Below, in pieces: positions 1 through 11,129 of a DNA stretch of 64,000 nucleotides (the stretch's first letter is position 1; every line of letters starts with the position of its first letter). A program made the translations under genes and the position numbers. Under the pieces are notes generated by a model. It was not told the origin of the DNA and searched no databases. It was given only the letters and a program-made list of their open reading frames with translations. This DNA comes from Permianibacter aggregans (lineage in GTDB: Bacteria > Pseudomonadota > Gammaproteobacteria > Enterobacterales > Permianibacteraceae): the NCBI RefSeq assembly GCF_009756665.1, contig NZ_CP037953.1:496001-560000 (forward strand), read 5' to 3'.

Positions 1-184
1 AACCGCCACAAGCGCGTTTATGTTTTTCGCCTTGCAATTCGCCTACCAGTTCATCGTGACGCGATTCTTCAATCAAGGTCATCACGCCTTTGCTGATACC
101 CAATCGCTCCAGTTCGGCAACCGACACTTCAAATTCATAATCGACCAGCGCGTTGCCGACGGCGTACACATCAATTGCTTTCAT
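1..184 (-). CDS. PfkB-family sugar/nucleoside kinase, N-terminal part (runs off the window)
   Basis: The reverse strand from the ATG at 182-184 reads MKAIDVYAVGNALVDYEFEV and stays open to the window edge, about 61 residues. The GNALVD motif near the start and the RACGG motif at the edge are typical of the N-terminal substrate lid of PfkB/ribokinase-type kinases, particularly the adenosine-kinase-like subgroup; these enzymes phosphorylate a sugar or nucleoside hydroxyl with ATP. The catalytic GAGD motif lies outside the window, so the substrate cannot be judged. One base separates this start from the stop of the upstream GNAT gene, so the two are probably co-transcribed. Confidence 0.75.
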   Translation of the reverse strand, partial: MKAIDVYAVGNALVDYEFEVSVAELERLGISKGVMTLIEESRHDELVGELQGEKHKRACGG

Positions 185-185
185 A

Positions 186-677
186 TCATGCATTCCATTC
201 ATTCAGTGTTCTTTGATAAACCCGATCGCAGCGATCGGTGTGCAAGGCTTGGCAACTCGGCGTAAAGCCGTTCTGCTCATAAAGCCTGATGGCCTCTTTC
301 AATACGCTGGCCGTTTCCAATTGCATTTGCAGATAACCCGCGGTTTTGGCTTGCATCATGATCAGCTGCAGTAAATGCCGGCCAAGACCGAGACCACGCG
401 CGGAGGGTGCCAGATACATTTTGCGCAATTCACAGCGCTGCGCATCCAAGCCGACAAATCCGGCGGTACCGAGCAACTCTTCACCGCGATAAACCACGAA
501 GAATTCGCCACCGGCCTGACGGTAATGTTGATCGACATTGAGCATATCGGCATCAACGCCGTCTAGATCCGGGGTCAAACCGTATTCTTTCAATACCGAG
601 ACAATCAACTGTTGGCAGGCTGGCCCATCGGCCTGTTGCCATGGTCGGATCTGCAAATCGGGGAAACGTCCAGACAT
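186..677 (-). CDS. GNAT-family N-acetyltransferase
   Basis: A 163-residue single-domain GNAT protein. The acetyl-CoA pyrophosphate-binding loop is seen as ARGLGLGRHLL (about residues 93-103), after the strand CELRKMYLAP. The C-terminal RLYEQNGFTPS segment is the usual GNAT motif B. Members transfer an acetyl group from acetyl-CoA to an amine on a small molecule or protein; nothing here fixes the substrate. The ATG at 675-677 has a weak AGGAC upstream. The next gene, a PfkB kinase, starts one base after this stop, which suggests a two-gene operon. It is separated from secF by a terminator. Confidence 0.85.
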   Translation of the reverse strand: MSGRFPDLQIRPWQQADGPACQQLIVSVLKEYGLTPDLDGVDADMLNVDQHYRQAGGEFFVVYRGEELLGTAGFVGLDAQRCELRKMYLAPSARGLGLGRHLLQLIMMQAKTAGYLQMQLETASVLKEAIRLYEQNGFTPSCQALHTDRCDRVYQRTLNEWNA

Positions 678-770
678 CGCGCCAACGTCCTGAGCAATAA
701 AGCGTCATTTTACGGCCATCGCCGGCAACTTGCAGTAGTGCATCGCCTAAAACCGGTGATTTCGCGGTAG

Positions 771-796
771 AAAAAAGGGGAGCCGAGGCTCCCCTT
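771..796 (-). terminator. Rho-independent terminator of the queA-tgt-yajC-secDF operon
   Basis: On the reverse strand a 10-bp stem AAGGGGAGCC / GGCTCCCCTT is followed directly by a run of T. It lies just after the secF stop, which fits the end of the operon. Confidence 0.85.
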
Positions 797-813
797 CTGT
801 TGGCGATTTTGGC

Positions 814-1752
814 TTACGGCATTTCCGGCAAATCGGCGCCTTCTTTATCGACAACGGTTGGCAGCAAATCTTCACGGGTGACACCCAGTGCAATCGCCGC
901 TGCGGTCGCGACATAGACCGAGCTGTAGGTACCGAAGATAACACCGCAGAGCATCGCGATAGCAAAGCTGTGAATCATCGCGCCGCCGAGGTAGAACAAC
1001 GCCAGCAATACGAAAATGGTCGTCAACGACATGACCAGTGTACGTACCAGCATTGAGTTGATAGCGTTGGTCGCTGCTTCCCATGGCGTAGCGTTGCGCA
1101 GTTCGACGAAGTTTTCTTTCATCCGGTCAAACACGACGACGGTATCGTTCAGCGAGTAACCGACCACGGTCAGCAATGCCGCCAACACGGTCAAATCGAA
1201 TTCGATGCGGAAGAACGAGAATATGCCGAGGGTGATCATCACGTCGTGAATCAACGCGATAATGGCCCCAAGCGCGAACTTCCATTCGTAGCGCACACTG
1301 ATGTAGAGCAGAATGCCAACGAAGGCAATCGCCATCGCCATAAAGCCGCCTTCGATCAAGTCTGCACCGACGCTGGGGCTGACAAATTCGCGGCGCTTCA
1401 GCGTTACTTCGGTGCCACCTTCAGTCAGTTTCGCCATGACCCGATCGGCGATTTCTTCGGTTTTTACGCCTTCCTGCAGTGGCACACGAATCGCGACATC
1501 CATCGCGGTACCGAACAACTGCACGACAGCGCCTTGGAAACCGGCTTGTTCAACACGTTGACGCACATCGTTGACGTCAGCCTCTTGAACATAGGTCACT
1601 TCGATCAACGTACCACCGGTGAAATCAAGGCCCAAATGCAGGCGATTGACCACCAAGGTATAAATGGTCAGCAGCGTCAGCAAGATTGAAACAACAACCG
1701 CTGGTTTGACCGCCTTGTCCCACGGGATATGAAATTGCGTATCAGTCGTCAT
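814..1752 (-). CDS. secF: Protein translocase subunit SecF
   Basis: Inner-membrane partner of SecD. SecDF uses the proton-motive force to help pull preproteins through SecYEG on the periplasmic side. The 312-residue length is normal for SecF. There is one N-terminal membrane segment (about residues 17-37), a periplasmic domain starting LGLDFTGGTLIEV, and five clustered C-terminal segments. The conserved SecF signature VVGYSLNDTVVVFDRMKEN lies at about residues 190-210. The start ATG lies 11 bases after the secD stop. It is the last gene of the yajC-secD-secF group and is followed by a clear terminator. Confidence 0.97.
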   Translation of the reverse strand: MTTDTQFHIPWDKAVKPAVVVSILLTLLTIYTLVVNRLHLGLDFTGGTLIEVTYVQEADVNDVRQRVEQAGFQGAVVQLFGTAMDVAIRVPLQEGVKTEEIADRVMAKLTEGGTEVTLKRREFVSPSVGADLIEGGFMAMAIAFVGILLYISVRYEWKFALGAIIALIHDVMITLGIFSFFRIEFDLTVLAALLTVVGYSLNDTVVVFDRMKENFVELRNATPWEAATNAINSMLVRTLVMSLTTIFVLLALFYLGGAMIHSFAIAMLCGVIFGTYSSVYVATAAAIALGVTREDLLPTVVDKEGADLPEMP

Positions 1753-1763
1753 CTTCTATCCCC

Positions 1764-3650
1764 TCAAATCCAGATGTTCTTCAAGTTGCGACCGCCGTAG
1801 ATCAGGTTGGTCAGCGCGCGGCTAACGACCAGCGCGGTGAATACCGTCGTTGGAATACCAATCGTCAGCGTCACGGCAAAACCTTTGACCGGACCGGAGC
1901 CGATACCAAACAGCGCCAATGCGGCAATAAACGTTGTGACGTTGGCATCGGCAATGGTGCCGAAAGCGCGATCAAAACCACGGTCAATCGCCAACGCGGG
2001 CGAAGTGCCTTTACGAAGTTCGTCTTTGATTCGCTCGTAAATCAGCACGTTGGCGTCCACCGCCATACCGACTGTCAATACCAATGCCGCGATACCGGGC
2101 AGCGTTAATACCGCACCGATTGACGACATCAGCGACACAATCAAACCGATGTTAACCAACACAGCAATATTGGCGACCAGACCAAAGGTGCGGTAGTAGA
2201 CCAACATAAAGGCCAACACTGCTCCAACACCGACAACGGCAGCGTTCAAACCGGCTTCGATATTTTCTTTACCGAGGCTTGGTCCAATCGTGCGCTCTTC
2301 AACGATTTGAATTGGCGCAATCAAGGCTCCTGACTTCAATAAGATTGAGAGGTTTCGCGCCTCTTCAGGGGAATCCAAGCCAGTAATATCAAAAATACTT
2401 CCGAGTTGTGACTGTATAGTTGCCTGATTAATCACCGTCTCGACTTTGCGTGGAGGTTTTGGAATCAGCTTGCCATCAACCTCAACATAATCCGTTTTAT
2501 ATTCGATAAGCACCGAAGCCATCGGCTTACCGATGTTTTGGCGCGATACCTGTGTCATTTTTGTGCCGCCCTTGCTATCAAGCTTGATAGTAGCCTTCGG
2601 CATGCCGTTTTCATCTACACCAGGAAATGCACCGGTAATATGATCACCGGTCAACAACACTTGTTTTTTTAGTAGTACCGGATTTCCGTTAATATCCTGA
2701 AAAATTTCCGAATCAGGCGGCACTCGACCAGATAACGCATCCGTAACACTGCGCTCCTGATTGACCATGCGAAATTCCAATGTCGCGGTTGCACTTAACA
2801 GTTGCTTGGCGCGAGCGGAATCCTGGATACCCGGTAATTGCACAACGATACGTTCAGCCCCCTGACGTTGAATCAGCGGCTCTGCCACACCGAGTTCATT
2901 AACACGATTACGCAGAATGGCGGTATTTTGTTGAACAGCCTCAGTCCGAGCTTCGCTAAGTGCGGCCTCTGTCATTGTTGCCTTCAGAAGGAAGAGTCCG
3001 CCTTCCTGAGTTTCAATAAACTGTAAGTCTTGGTACTGTCGACGAAGTTTCGTTAATGCTGCATCACGATCTTCTGCGGAGCGAAAGCGTACCTCTATGC
3101 CCCCAGTCTGATTACGCTGTGAACTGGTGTAATCCAACTTATTGTCACGCATCACCGACCGAAATTCTTCGGCATACTGCTGCTCTTTTTTTGTCAGGGC
3201 CGTATCCATGTCGATTTCCATCAGGAAATGGATACCGCCACGCAAATCAAGACCGAGTTTCATCGGTGAAGCACCGAGCGCCGCAAGCCACTCTGGCGTC
3301 GATGGCGCCAGGTTCATCGCAACGTTGTATTCACCGCCAAGCAACCTTTGGGTCAACTGTTGCGCCTTCAACTGATCATCAGTCGACGTGAAACGAATCA
3401 GCCAAAGCTTGTCCTGTTGTTCCACCGCTTTCACAACCAGATTGGCTTCTGCCAACGCCACTTTAATGCGTTCAATCTGAGCTTCCGAAACTACCGTGTT
3501 TTTCGGACCCGACAATTGCAGGGCCGGATCTTCACCGTAGAAATTCGGCAACGAATAGAAAATCGCGTAGAACATCGCCAGCGCGACAATGACGTATACC
3601 CATTTCGGATAGGTATTCAGTGGTCGCGGCGCAGTATTCCCGAAGAGCAT
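1764..3650 (-). CDS. secD: Protein translocase subunit SecD
   Basis: A 628-residue inner-membrane protein. It has one N-terminal membrane segment (about 16-36), a large periplasmic region with the DLRGGIHFLMEID motif, and a C-terminal six-helix RND-type membrane domain. The proton-relay motif GMAVDANVLIYERIKDEL is present near residue 520. SecD with SecF and YajC forms the accessory complex of the Sec translocon. An AAGGAAAG sequence precedes the ATG. The 54-base gap from yajC contains a strong hairpin (3674-3694) that may set relative expression or mRNA stability. Confidence 0.97.
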   Translation of the reverse strand: MLFGNTAPRPLNTYPKWVYVIVALAMFYAIFYSLPNFYGEDPALQLSGPKNTVVSEAQIERIKVALAEANLVVKAVEQQDKLWLIRFTSTDDQLKAQQLTQRLLGGEYNVAMNLAPSTPEWLAALGASPMKLGLDLRGGIHFLMEIDMDTALTKKEQQYAEEFRSVMRDNKLDYTSSQRNQTGGIEVRFRSAEDRDAALTKLRRQYQDLQFIETQEGGLFLLKATMTEAALSEARTEAVQQNTAILRNRVNELGVAEPLIQRQGAERIVVQLPGIQDSARAKQLLSATATLEFRMVNQERSVTDALSGRVPPDSEIFQDINGNPVLLKKQVLLTGDHITGAFPGVDENGMPKATIKLDSKGGTKMTQVSRQNIGKPMASVLIEYKTDYVEVDGKLIPKPPRKVETVINQATIQSQLGSIFDITGLDSPEEARNLSILLKSGALIAPIQIVEERTIGPSLGKENIEAGLNAAVVGVGAVLAFMLVYYRTFGLVANIAVLVNIGLIVSLMSSIGAVLTLPGIAALVLTVGMAVDANVLIYERIKDELRKGTSPALAIDRGFDRAFGTIADANVTTFIAALALFGIGSGPVKGFAVTLTIGIPTTVFTALVVSRALTNLIYGGRNLKNIWI

Positions 3651-3673
3651 GGGGCTTTCCTTCCAAATGCATT

Positions 3674-3694
3674 CAGGGTGCTCGAAGCACCCTG
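3674..3694 (-). other. Intercistronic RNA hairpin between yajC and secD
   Basis: Arms CAGGGTGCT / AGCACCCTG pair perfectly around a three-base loop. On the coding (reverse) strand no T-run follows, so it does not look like a terminator. It is more likely a processing or stability element inside the operon mRNA. Confidence 0.5.
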
Positions 3695-3704
3695 ATTGTT
3701 TTGA

Positions 3705-4046
3705 TTATTTACGGTTGATGTCGTCCAGCGTGCCCTTTGGCAGCGTTGCCGAAACCGCATGCTTCTGCACGGTGATTTCGACGTTGTCGGTCAGCTCGAT
3801 CACGACATAGTGGTCTTTGACTTTGACGACGCGGCCCAAGACGCCACCCATCGTGACCACTTCATCGCCTTTCTGCAGCGCTTCGACCAGCGATTTGTGT
3901 TCTTTGGCGCGTTTTTGCTGCGGACGAATCAGCATGAAATAGAAAATCAGACCGAAAATCACCAGCATGATGATCGGTTGCCAGGCGGAAGGCTGACCAG
4001 CGGCCGGGGTAGCACCGACGGCAGAAACCAGAGTAATCATTGACAC
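3705..4046 (-). CDS. yajC: Sec translocon accessory subunit YajC
   Basis: A small single-span membrane protein that associates with SecDF. The membrane segment WQPIIMLVIFGLIFYFMLI is followed by RPQQKRAKEHK and the conserved GDEVVTMGGVLGRVVKV core. I chose the GTG at 4044-4046: AGAGG lies 8 bases upstream of it, it precedes the ATG of MITLVSA by two codons, and it gives 113 residues, close to the family's usual 110. Extending to an ATG at 4163 would put the start inside tgt with no ribosome site. Confidence 0.93.
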   Translation of the reverse strand: MSMITLVSAVGATPAAGQPSAWQPIIMLVIFGLIFYFMLIRPQQKRAKEHKSLVEALQKGDEVVTMGGVLGRVVKVKDHYVVIELTDNVEITVQKHAVSATLPKGTLDDINRK

Positions 4047-4077
4047 GAGATGTTCCTCTTGAGCTATTGAACTTAAG

Positions 4078-6218
<2,141 letters not shown>

Positions 6219-6281
6219 ATCGGCAGGGACAAAACGCGGGTCGCTAGGGTAACGATTTGGCCGCGACATTTCCATAATGCG

Positions 6282-6310
6282 TTGACCAATCCGATCGCGC
6301 TGAATATACT
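6282..6310 (+). promoter_or_regulatory. Sigma70 promoter of tRNA-Leu
   Basis: TTGACC (-35, 5/6 match) and TATACT (-10, 5/6 match) are separated by exactly 17 bases. A GC-rich discriminator (GCGCGCC) follows, as is usual for stringently controlled stable-RNA promoters. The tRNA begins 12 bases after the -10 box. Confidence 0.8.
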
Positions 6311-6321
6311 GCGCGCCTCGC

Positions 6322-6408
6322 GCCGGAGTGGTGGAATTGGTAGACGCGCCGGACTCAAAATCCGGTATGGGTGACCATGTGTGGGTTCAAGTCCCACCTC
6401 CGGCACCA
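6322..6408 (+). tRNA. tRNA-Leu (anticodon CAA)
   Basis: An 87-nt class II tRNA. The acceptor stem GCCGGAG pairs with CTCCGGC and is followed by discriminator A and an encoded CCA. The anticodon stem CCGGA/TCCGG encloses the loop CTCAAAA, giving anticodon CAA (reads UUG). The long variable arm and T-arm GTGGGTTCAAGTCCCAC are clear. A terminator follows at once. Confidence 0.97.
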
Positions 6409-6419
6409 ACTTCGCGAAC

Positions 6420-6448
6420 AAAAAGGCCAGCAGCTTGCTGGCCTTTTT
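6420..6448. terminator. Bidirectional terminator between tRNA-Leu and imuC
   Basis: The stem GGCCAGCA / TGCTGGCC is flanked by A5 on one side and T5 on the other, so it can end transcription from both the tRNA gene and the convergent imuC gene. Confidence 0.85.
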
Positions 6449-6472
6449 GCTTTCTGACTTTCGCTCGAGCGT

Positions 6473-9400
6473 TCAATGAAAATCGCGCGACGATAATTCC
6501 AGCTCGCCGAGTAATTCATTGTGCATGCGGATATGGCCGGCGATGACATGAATGACGCCATCCTTTTGTTCCAGCCGACCATCGACACGCAATAAGTAAC
6601 CGTGCAAACAGGCCTGACGAAAACGCTTCAAGGTATCGGGCCAGATCACCAGATTGTGATTGCCGGTTTCATCTTCCAAGGTCATGAACAACACGCCACT
6701 GGCCGTACCCGGCCGTTGCCGATTGGTCACCACGCCAGCTACCGAAATATGCGCGCGATTGCCAAGCGCCGGTAATTCGCCAGCACGCCGACAGCCAGTG
6801 AACTCGCGTCGTTCACGCAGCAATTGCATCGGGTGATTATCGAGCGTCAAACCGACATAGGCGTAATCGGCGATTAAATTCTGGCCTTCGGTCGGCGCCG
6901 GTAATTCCACCGGCTCATCACGCAAAGCCTCGCTGGCCAAACTGTTTTCTTCCACGGCCAAGGTTTGCCAGTGAGCCTGATGACGATTGCCACTGATGGA
7001 ACGCAAGGCGCCTGCGCGCGACAGCAGCAATAATTCCGCACGATTCAAATCTGCCCGCTGGGTCAGTTGCTGCAAGTCTTTTATCGAGCGGCGTTCGATT
7101 TGCTCAATACGTTTCGCCGTTTCCTGACTCAAGGATTTGACCAAACGCAGCCCCAGGCGAATCGCCAGCTCGCCATTAGTCATCCGCTCCAGCGTGCAAT
7201 CCCAATCACTGTGCAGGACATCGACCGGCAATACCGTAACGCCATGTCGGCGCACGTCCTGCACCAGTTGCGAAGGCGAGTAAAAGCCCATTGGCTGGCT
7301 GTTGATCAACGCCGCGCAATACGCCGCCGGATGATGGCATTTCAGCCACGATGTGGCGTAAGCGAGCAAGGCAAAACTGGCCGCATGTGATTCCGGAAAG
7401 CCGTATTCACCAAAGCCGGCGATCTGCGCGCAGAGTTGTTCGATAAATTGCTCGTCATAATCACGCTGGCGCATGCCTGTAACAAGCTTAGCTTGATAAC
7501 GCTCCAACTCGCCGCGTTTTTTCCAGGCGCCCATCGCCCGACGCAGCTCATCGGCTTCACCACCGGAAAAGCCGGCAGCCACCATCGCCAGCTTCAACAC
7601 CTGTTCCTGAAAAATCGGTACGCCGAGTGTGCGCCCGAGCACTGGTTCCAGTTCCGGACGCATGCCAGTAATCAACGACGGATCATCACGACGTTTCAAA
7701 TACGGATGCACCATGCCGCCCTGAATTGGCCCTGGCCGAACAATCGCTACCTCAATGACCAAATCATAAAACCGCTTGGGTTTCAGGCGCGGCAGCATCG
7801 ACATCTGGGCGCGCGATTCAATCTGAAATACACCAACGGTATCGGCCTTCTGCAGCATTTGATACACGCGCGGATCTTCCTCCATCAGATCCTGCATGTG
7901 CCATTGCCGGTCGCTGTACTGATTCATGAACGCCAGCGTGCGTCGTATCGCGGTCAGAATACCCAAGCCCAGCACATCGACCTTCAACAAGCCCAGCGTT
8001 TCGATATCGTCCTTGTTCCATTGAATGACGGTGCGATCTTTCATCGCGGCATTTTCCACCGGCACCAACTCCGACAACAGCCGATTGGAAATAACAAAGC
8101 CGCCAACGTGCTGGGATAAATGTCGGGGAAAGCCCTGAATCTCGGCAAGCAGTTTCAAAAACTGCCGAACGATGGCGCTGCGCGGATCAATGCCGGCGCG
8201 CCGCAAGGTTTCATGAAAACCATCGGCCCGCTCCCACCAGGCCGTGTCATTCGATAATTTTTCCAGCAATGAAAGCTCGATGCCGAGCGCCTTGCCGATA
8301 TCGCGTACCGCACTGCGCAATTGATAGGAAATCACCGTCGCGGTCAGCGCCGTCCGCTTGCGACTGTATTTGTCAAAAATATACTGAATGACTTCTTCGC
8401 GACGCTCGTGCTCAAAGTCTATATCGATATCCGGTGGCTCATCACGTTCTTTTGACAGAAAGCGCTCGAACAAGACATCGATTCGAGCTGGATCAACTTC
8501 AGTCACCTCAAGACAAAAGCAGATCACCGAATTGGCTGCTGAGCCACGCCCCTGGCAAAGAATATTTTCCTTCTTAGCAAATTTAACGATGTCATGAACC
8601 GTTAAGAAATATGACTCATATTTCAGCTCGGCCACCAGCGCCAGCTCTTTCTCAATGGTCTCGCGCACGGCGGGTTTAATGCCACCGGGCCAGCGCTTGC
8701 GTGCGCCCTGCTCGACCAGTTCACGCAAATGTTCGCTCGGTGTTTTACCTTCCGGCACCACCTCTTTCGGATACTCGTATTTCAACTCACCAAGACTGAA
8801 GCGACACTGATCGGCAATCACTAACGTTTGCTGCAACCATTCCTGCGGATACCAGCAAGCCAGTTCCGGTAATGCTCGCAGGTAACGCTCAGCATTCTGT
8901 TGACGACGGTTGCCAAGCGCTTCAACCGTTGTGCCCAAACGAATGGCCGTCAACACCTGCTGCAATGGTAAACGTTCGCGCTGATGCATCAAGACATCGC
9001 CAACGGCGACAATCGGTGTGCCCGTTTGCTGCTGAAAGTCCTGCGCCAAAGCGATGCGTATCGCATCCTTGCCATCAGCCAGCAAACTGACACCAAGCCA
9101 AAATCCTTTCGGAAACCCAGCCTTCAACAATTCAAACTGCACCCAGCTTTGCGCGCTGAGATCTTCGGGTTGTTGTAATGGCAACCAAATCGCCAGACAA
9201 CCATCGACGGCATGGCGCAAGTCATCATCATGCAGTTGGTACTGGCCTTTGTCCGTGCGTCTTCTGGCCTTGGTGATCAGCGCCGAAAGCTGGGCATAAC
9301 TATCACGGTCTGTGGCCAGTATCACCAGCGATAATCCTTGCTCGCTACGAAAATAACTGCCGACAATAAAATGAAAGCCAGTCTTGCGCGCCACCGCGTA

Positions 9401-9550
9401 AGCGCGCACCACACCAGCCAGCGAACATTCATCGGTCAGCGCCAATGCCTGGTAATTGAGCGCCATGGCCTGCTCAATCAGCTCTTCTGGATGCGACGCA
9501 CCGGTCAGAAAAGAAAAATTACTGCGACAGAACAGTTCGGCGTATGACAT
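6473..9550 (-). CDS. imuC: Error-prone DNA polymerase III alpha subunit ImuC (DnaE2)
   Basis: The catalytic subunit of the SOS mutasome, which carries out translesion synthesis with ImuA and ImuB. The 1025-residue protein starts MSYAELFCRSNFSFLTGASH (PHP domain). The polymerase catalytic aspartates are visible in PPDIDIDFEHERR and in GLLKVDVLGLG. A helix-hairpin-helix region and a C-terminal OB-fold (ISVAGVVTNRQRPGTASGVLFMTLEDE) follow. The ATG at 9548-9550 is two bases after the imuB stop; the ATG at 9583 would overlap imuB without reason. It is shorter than replicative DnaE (about 1160), as usual for DnaE2. Last gene of the lexA-imuA-imuB-imuC cassette. Confidence 0.96.
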   Translation of the reverse strand: MSYAELFCRSNFSFLTGASHPEELIEQAMALNYQALALTDECSLAGVVRAYAVARKTGFHFIVGSYFRSEQGLSLVILATDRDSYAQLSALITKARRRTDKGQYQLHDDDLRHAVDGCLAIWLPLQQPEDLSAQSWVQFELLKAGFPKGFWLGVSLLADGKDAIRIALAQDFQQQTGTPIVAVGDVLMHQRERLPLQQVLTAIRLGTTVEALGNRRQQNAERYLRALPELACWYPQEWLQQTLVIADQCRFSLGELKYEYPKEVVPEGKTPSEHLRELVEQGARKRWPGGIKPAVRETIEKELALVAELKYESYFLTVHDIVKFAKKENILCQGRGSAANSVICFCLEVTEVDPARIDVLFERFLSKERDEPPDIDIDFEHERREEVIQYIFDKYSRKRTALTATVISYQLRSAVRDIGKALGIELSLLEKLSNDTAWWERADGFHETLRRAGIDPRSAIVRQFLKLLAEIQGFPRHLSQHVGGFVISNRLLSELVPVENAAMKDRTVIQWNKDDIETLGLLKVDVLGLGILTAIRRTLAFMNQYSDRQWHMQDLMEEDPRVYQMLQKADTVGVFQIESRAQMSMLPRLKPKRFYDLVIEVAIVRPGPIQGGMVHPYLKRRDDPSLITGMRPELEPVLGRTLGVPIFQEQVLKLAMVAAGFSGGEADELRRAMGAWKKRGELERYQAKLVTGMRQRDYDEQFIEQLCAQIAGFGEYGFPESHAASFALLAYATSWLKCHHPAAYCAALINSQPMGFYSPSQLVQDVRRHGVTVLPVDVLHSDWDCTLERMTNGELAIRLGLRLVKSLSQETAKRIEQIERRSIKDLQQLTQRADLNRAELLLLSRAGALRSISGNRHQAHWQTLAVEENSLASEALRDEPVELPAPTEGQNLIADYAYVGLTLDNHPMQLLRERREFTGCRRAGELPALGNRAHISVAGVVTNRQRPGTASGVLFMTLEDETGNHNLVIWPDTLKRFRQACLHGYLLRVDGRLEQKDGVIHVIAGHIRMHNELLGELELSSRDFH

Positions 9551-9552
9551 GG

Positions 9553-11004
9553 CTAAAACCCGAATAATCCATGTAGATACCATTGCGCAGGATACTCAGC
9601 GCGACGAAACAGCCAAAAACGTTCGCCTTTTGCATTGCAAGCGATGCGATATTCACGTTGTTCATTGTTGTCCTGCCACCAACGGGCAGCAAAGCGTTCA
9701 ACGCCCGGCTCGAATTGCAATGCGCCCCGATAATGTGGCATGCCATGTTGAGTGGATAAACGTACTGGCGTATCCAGCAAGCACAAAGGCCGTTCACCGT
9801 CCATTGCCGAAAGTGAAGTGGTTTGTGGTGTGGCGCCAAGCGTGCTGGCCCGTTCTGGCCAATCATCATCAGTGGTGTGCAAAAATTGCACGGCGTAATC
9901 GCCAAGACGAGCACGCAGCAAACTGAGCAATCGTTGTTCGCCGGCTTGATCATCGGCAGCGGTCGAAAACAATTGCTGCTTTGCCGGTTGCAACTCAACA
10001 AACTGCAACACCTGCAAACGGATTTCACGTACTGGCTGAGCAAGTTGCTCACGCTCAAAGCGTAGTTTCAGTAGCGGCAACCAGGTGTCGACATTAGACC
10101 CAGGTTCGGCGCTGTGCAAATCCACTTCCAGCGATTGTTGCCGGTCCTGATAGAGAAAAAACCGTAAATGATTCACCTGCTTTTGCCGGATGCGTAAATA
10201 CTGTTCCAGATCCTGTAGTAAGCGTTTGGCCGGGAACAGCAAGGCATCCAGCGCATCGACTTCGGCCAGCAACGCAAGCCGCTGGTCAAACACCTCCGGC
10301 AATCGGAAAACCTGGAGCGAGTCCGGCTTCTCGCCCCATAAGCGTTGCCAATAATCAAGAAACTCCCTGCCGAAACGTTTGCTTAATGCGGCACGGGGAA
10401 TCGCTTCCAAATCGCGAAAATAACGAAAGCCGCTTTGCTGCAGATGATGCAACCATGAGTTGGGACAACGGCGATCACGATTCAGGCAACGTAGCGGTGC
10501 GCGGCTCAACACCGCTTTCAATTGCGGTTCGGAAAAATCCGTTACCGGTTGCAAGGCGCTCATGACCAATGTAGCAGTCGCCCCCCATCCCATTTGCCAG
10601 CGCCAGCTGAGTTCAAGCGGACGCATTTCTTTTTCCAGCGCGGCAAGCAGACCTTGCACGCCATGAAACAAACGCAACGAGCGCTCAATTTCGAGCAGCA
10701 CTGCGCCGCCTTCGGTCAGTTGTACATCGCTGCTGAATTGCGAAGCAATCAATGCCAAGTGTTGATGCGCCTGTTGCTCCGCGATCAGGTCACGCGCGCA
10801 AGTCAGCAAATCAGCCGCCAAGGCCTGTGCCGAACCGACACTGATGCCAGGCTTGATGCCTAGCGTTTGCGCTGCGCCATTGGCCTGCCAGACCATCAGT
10901 CGCTGACGCTGCAATTGATAAACCAACAACGGTTTTTGTTCGTGGTTCAAGCGATCAGCCAGCTCAACGGCAAGCTTCGGAAACCATAAGCAAAGCCAGC
11001 GCAT
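9553..11004 (-). CDS. imuB: ImuB, Y-family-polymerase-like mutasome hub
   Basis: A 483-residue Y-family polymerase homologue. It begins MRWLCLWFPKLAVELADR: the catalytic motif DxDxFFAS of active Y-family polymerases is replaced by LWFPKLAVE, and the second motif (SIDE) reads LLEIERS. This matches known ImuB proteins, which lack polymerase activity and instead bridge the beta clamp and ImuC. A QQLF sequence at residues 343-346 is a plausible clamp-binding motif. GGAG seven bases upstream supports the ATG at 11002-11004. It is separated from imuC by two bases and from imuA by 108 bases. Confidence 0.94.
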   Translation of the reverse strand: MRWLCLWFPKLAVELADRLNHEQKPLLVYQLQRQRLMVWQANGAAQTLGIKPGISVGSAQALAADLLTCARDLIAEQQAHQHLALIASQFSSDVQLTEGGAVLLEIERSLRLFHGVQGLLAALEKEMRPLELSWRWQMGWGATATLVMSALQPVTDFSEPQLKAVLSRAPLRCLNRDRRCPNSWLHHLQQSGFRYFRDLEAIPRAALSKRFGREFLDYWQRLWGEKPDSLQVFRLPEVFDQRLALLAEVDALDALLFPAKRLLQDLEQYLRIRQKQVNHLRFFLYQDRQQSLEVDLHSAEPGSNVDTWLPLLKLRFEREQLAQPVREIRLQVLQFVELQPAKQQLFSTAADDQAGEQRLLSLLRARLGDYAVQFLHTTDDDWPERASTLGATPQTTSLSAMDGERPLCLLDTPVRLSTQHGMPHYRGALQFEPGVERFAARWWQDNNEQREYRIACNAKGERFWLFRRAEYPAQWYLHGLFGF

Positions 11005-11006
11005 AC

Positions 11007-11129
11007 TTAAGCTCCGTGCATCACAGCAGGTATGTCATCCATGAGGCGTTCATCTTCCGGTGAGTTATTCAGCAAATAACGCATGGCTCGAAACCGTCGC
11101 TTGACGCAGGCTTTATTGCCACAAGCCAT
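11007..11129 (-). CDS. Candidate 40-residue small protein between imuA and imuB
   Basis: An open frame of 40 codons begins at an ATG overlapping the end of imuA in another frame and stops (TAA) two bases before the imuB ATG. The product would be basic at its N-terminus, with two Cys in MACGNKACVKRRFRAM, and acidic at its C-terminus. No Shine-Dalgarno site is obvious; translation would have to be coupled to imuA. I do not recognise a family. A chance reading frame is possible, since 41 codons is short; the case rests only on the way it fits the gap. Confidence 0.3.
   Translation of the reverse strand: MACGNKACVKRRFRAMRYLLNNSPEDERLMDDIPAVMHGA

Noticed and set aside
9553-11004. ImuB as an active Y-family polymerase
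   Set aside because: The catalytic DxD and SIDE motifs are replaced by LWFPKLAVE and LLEIERS, so activity is unlikely.
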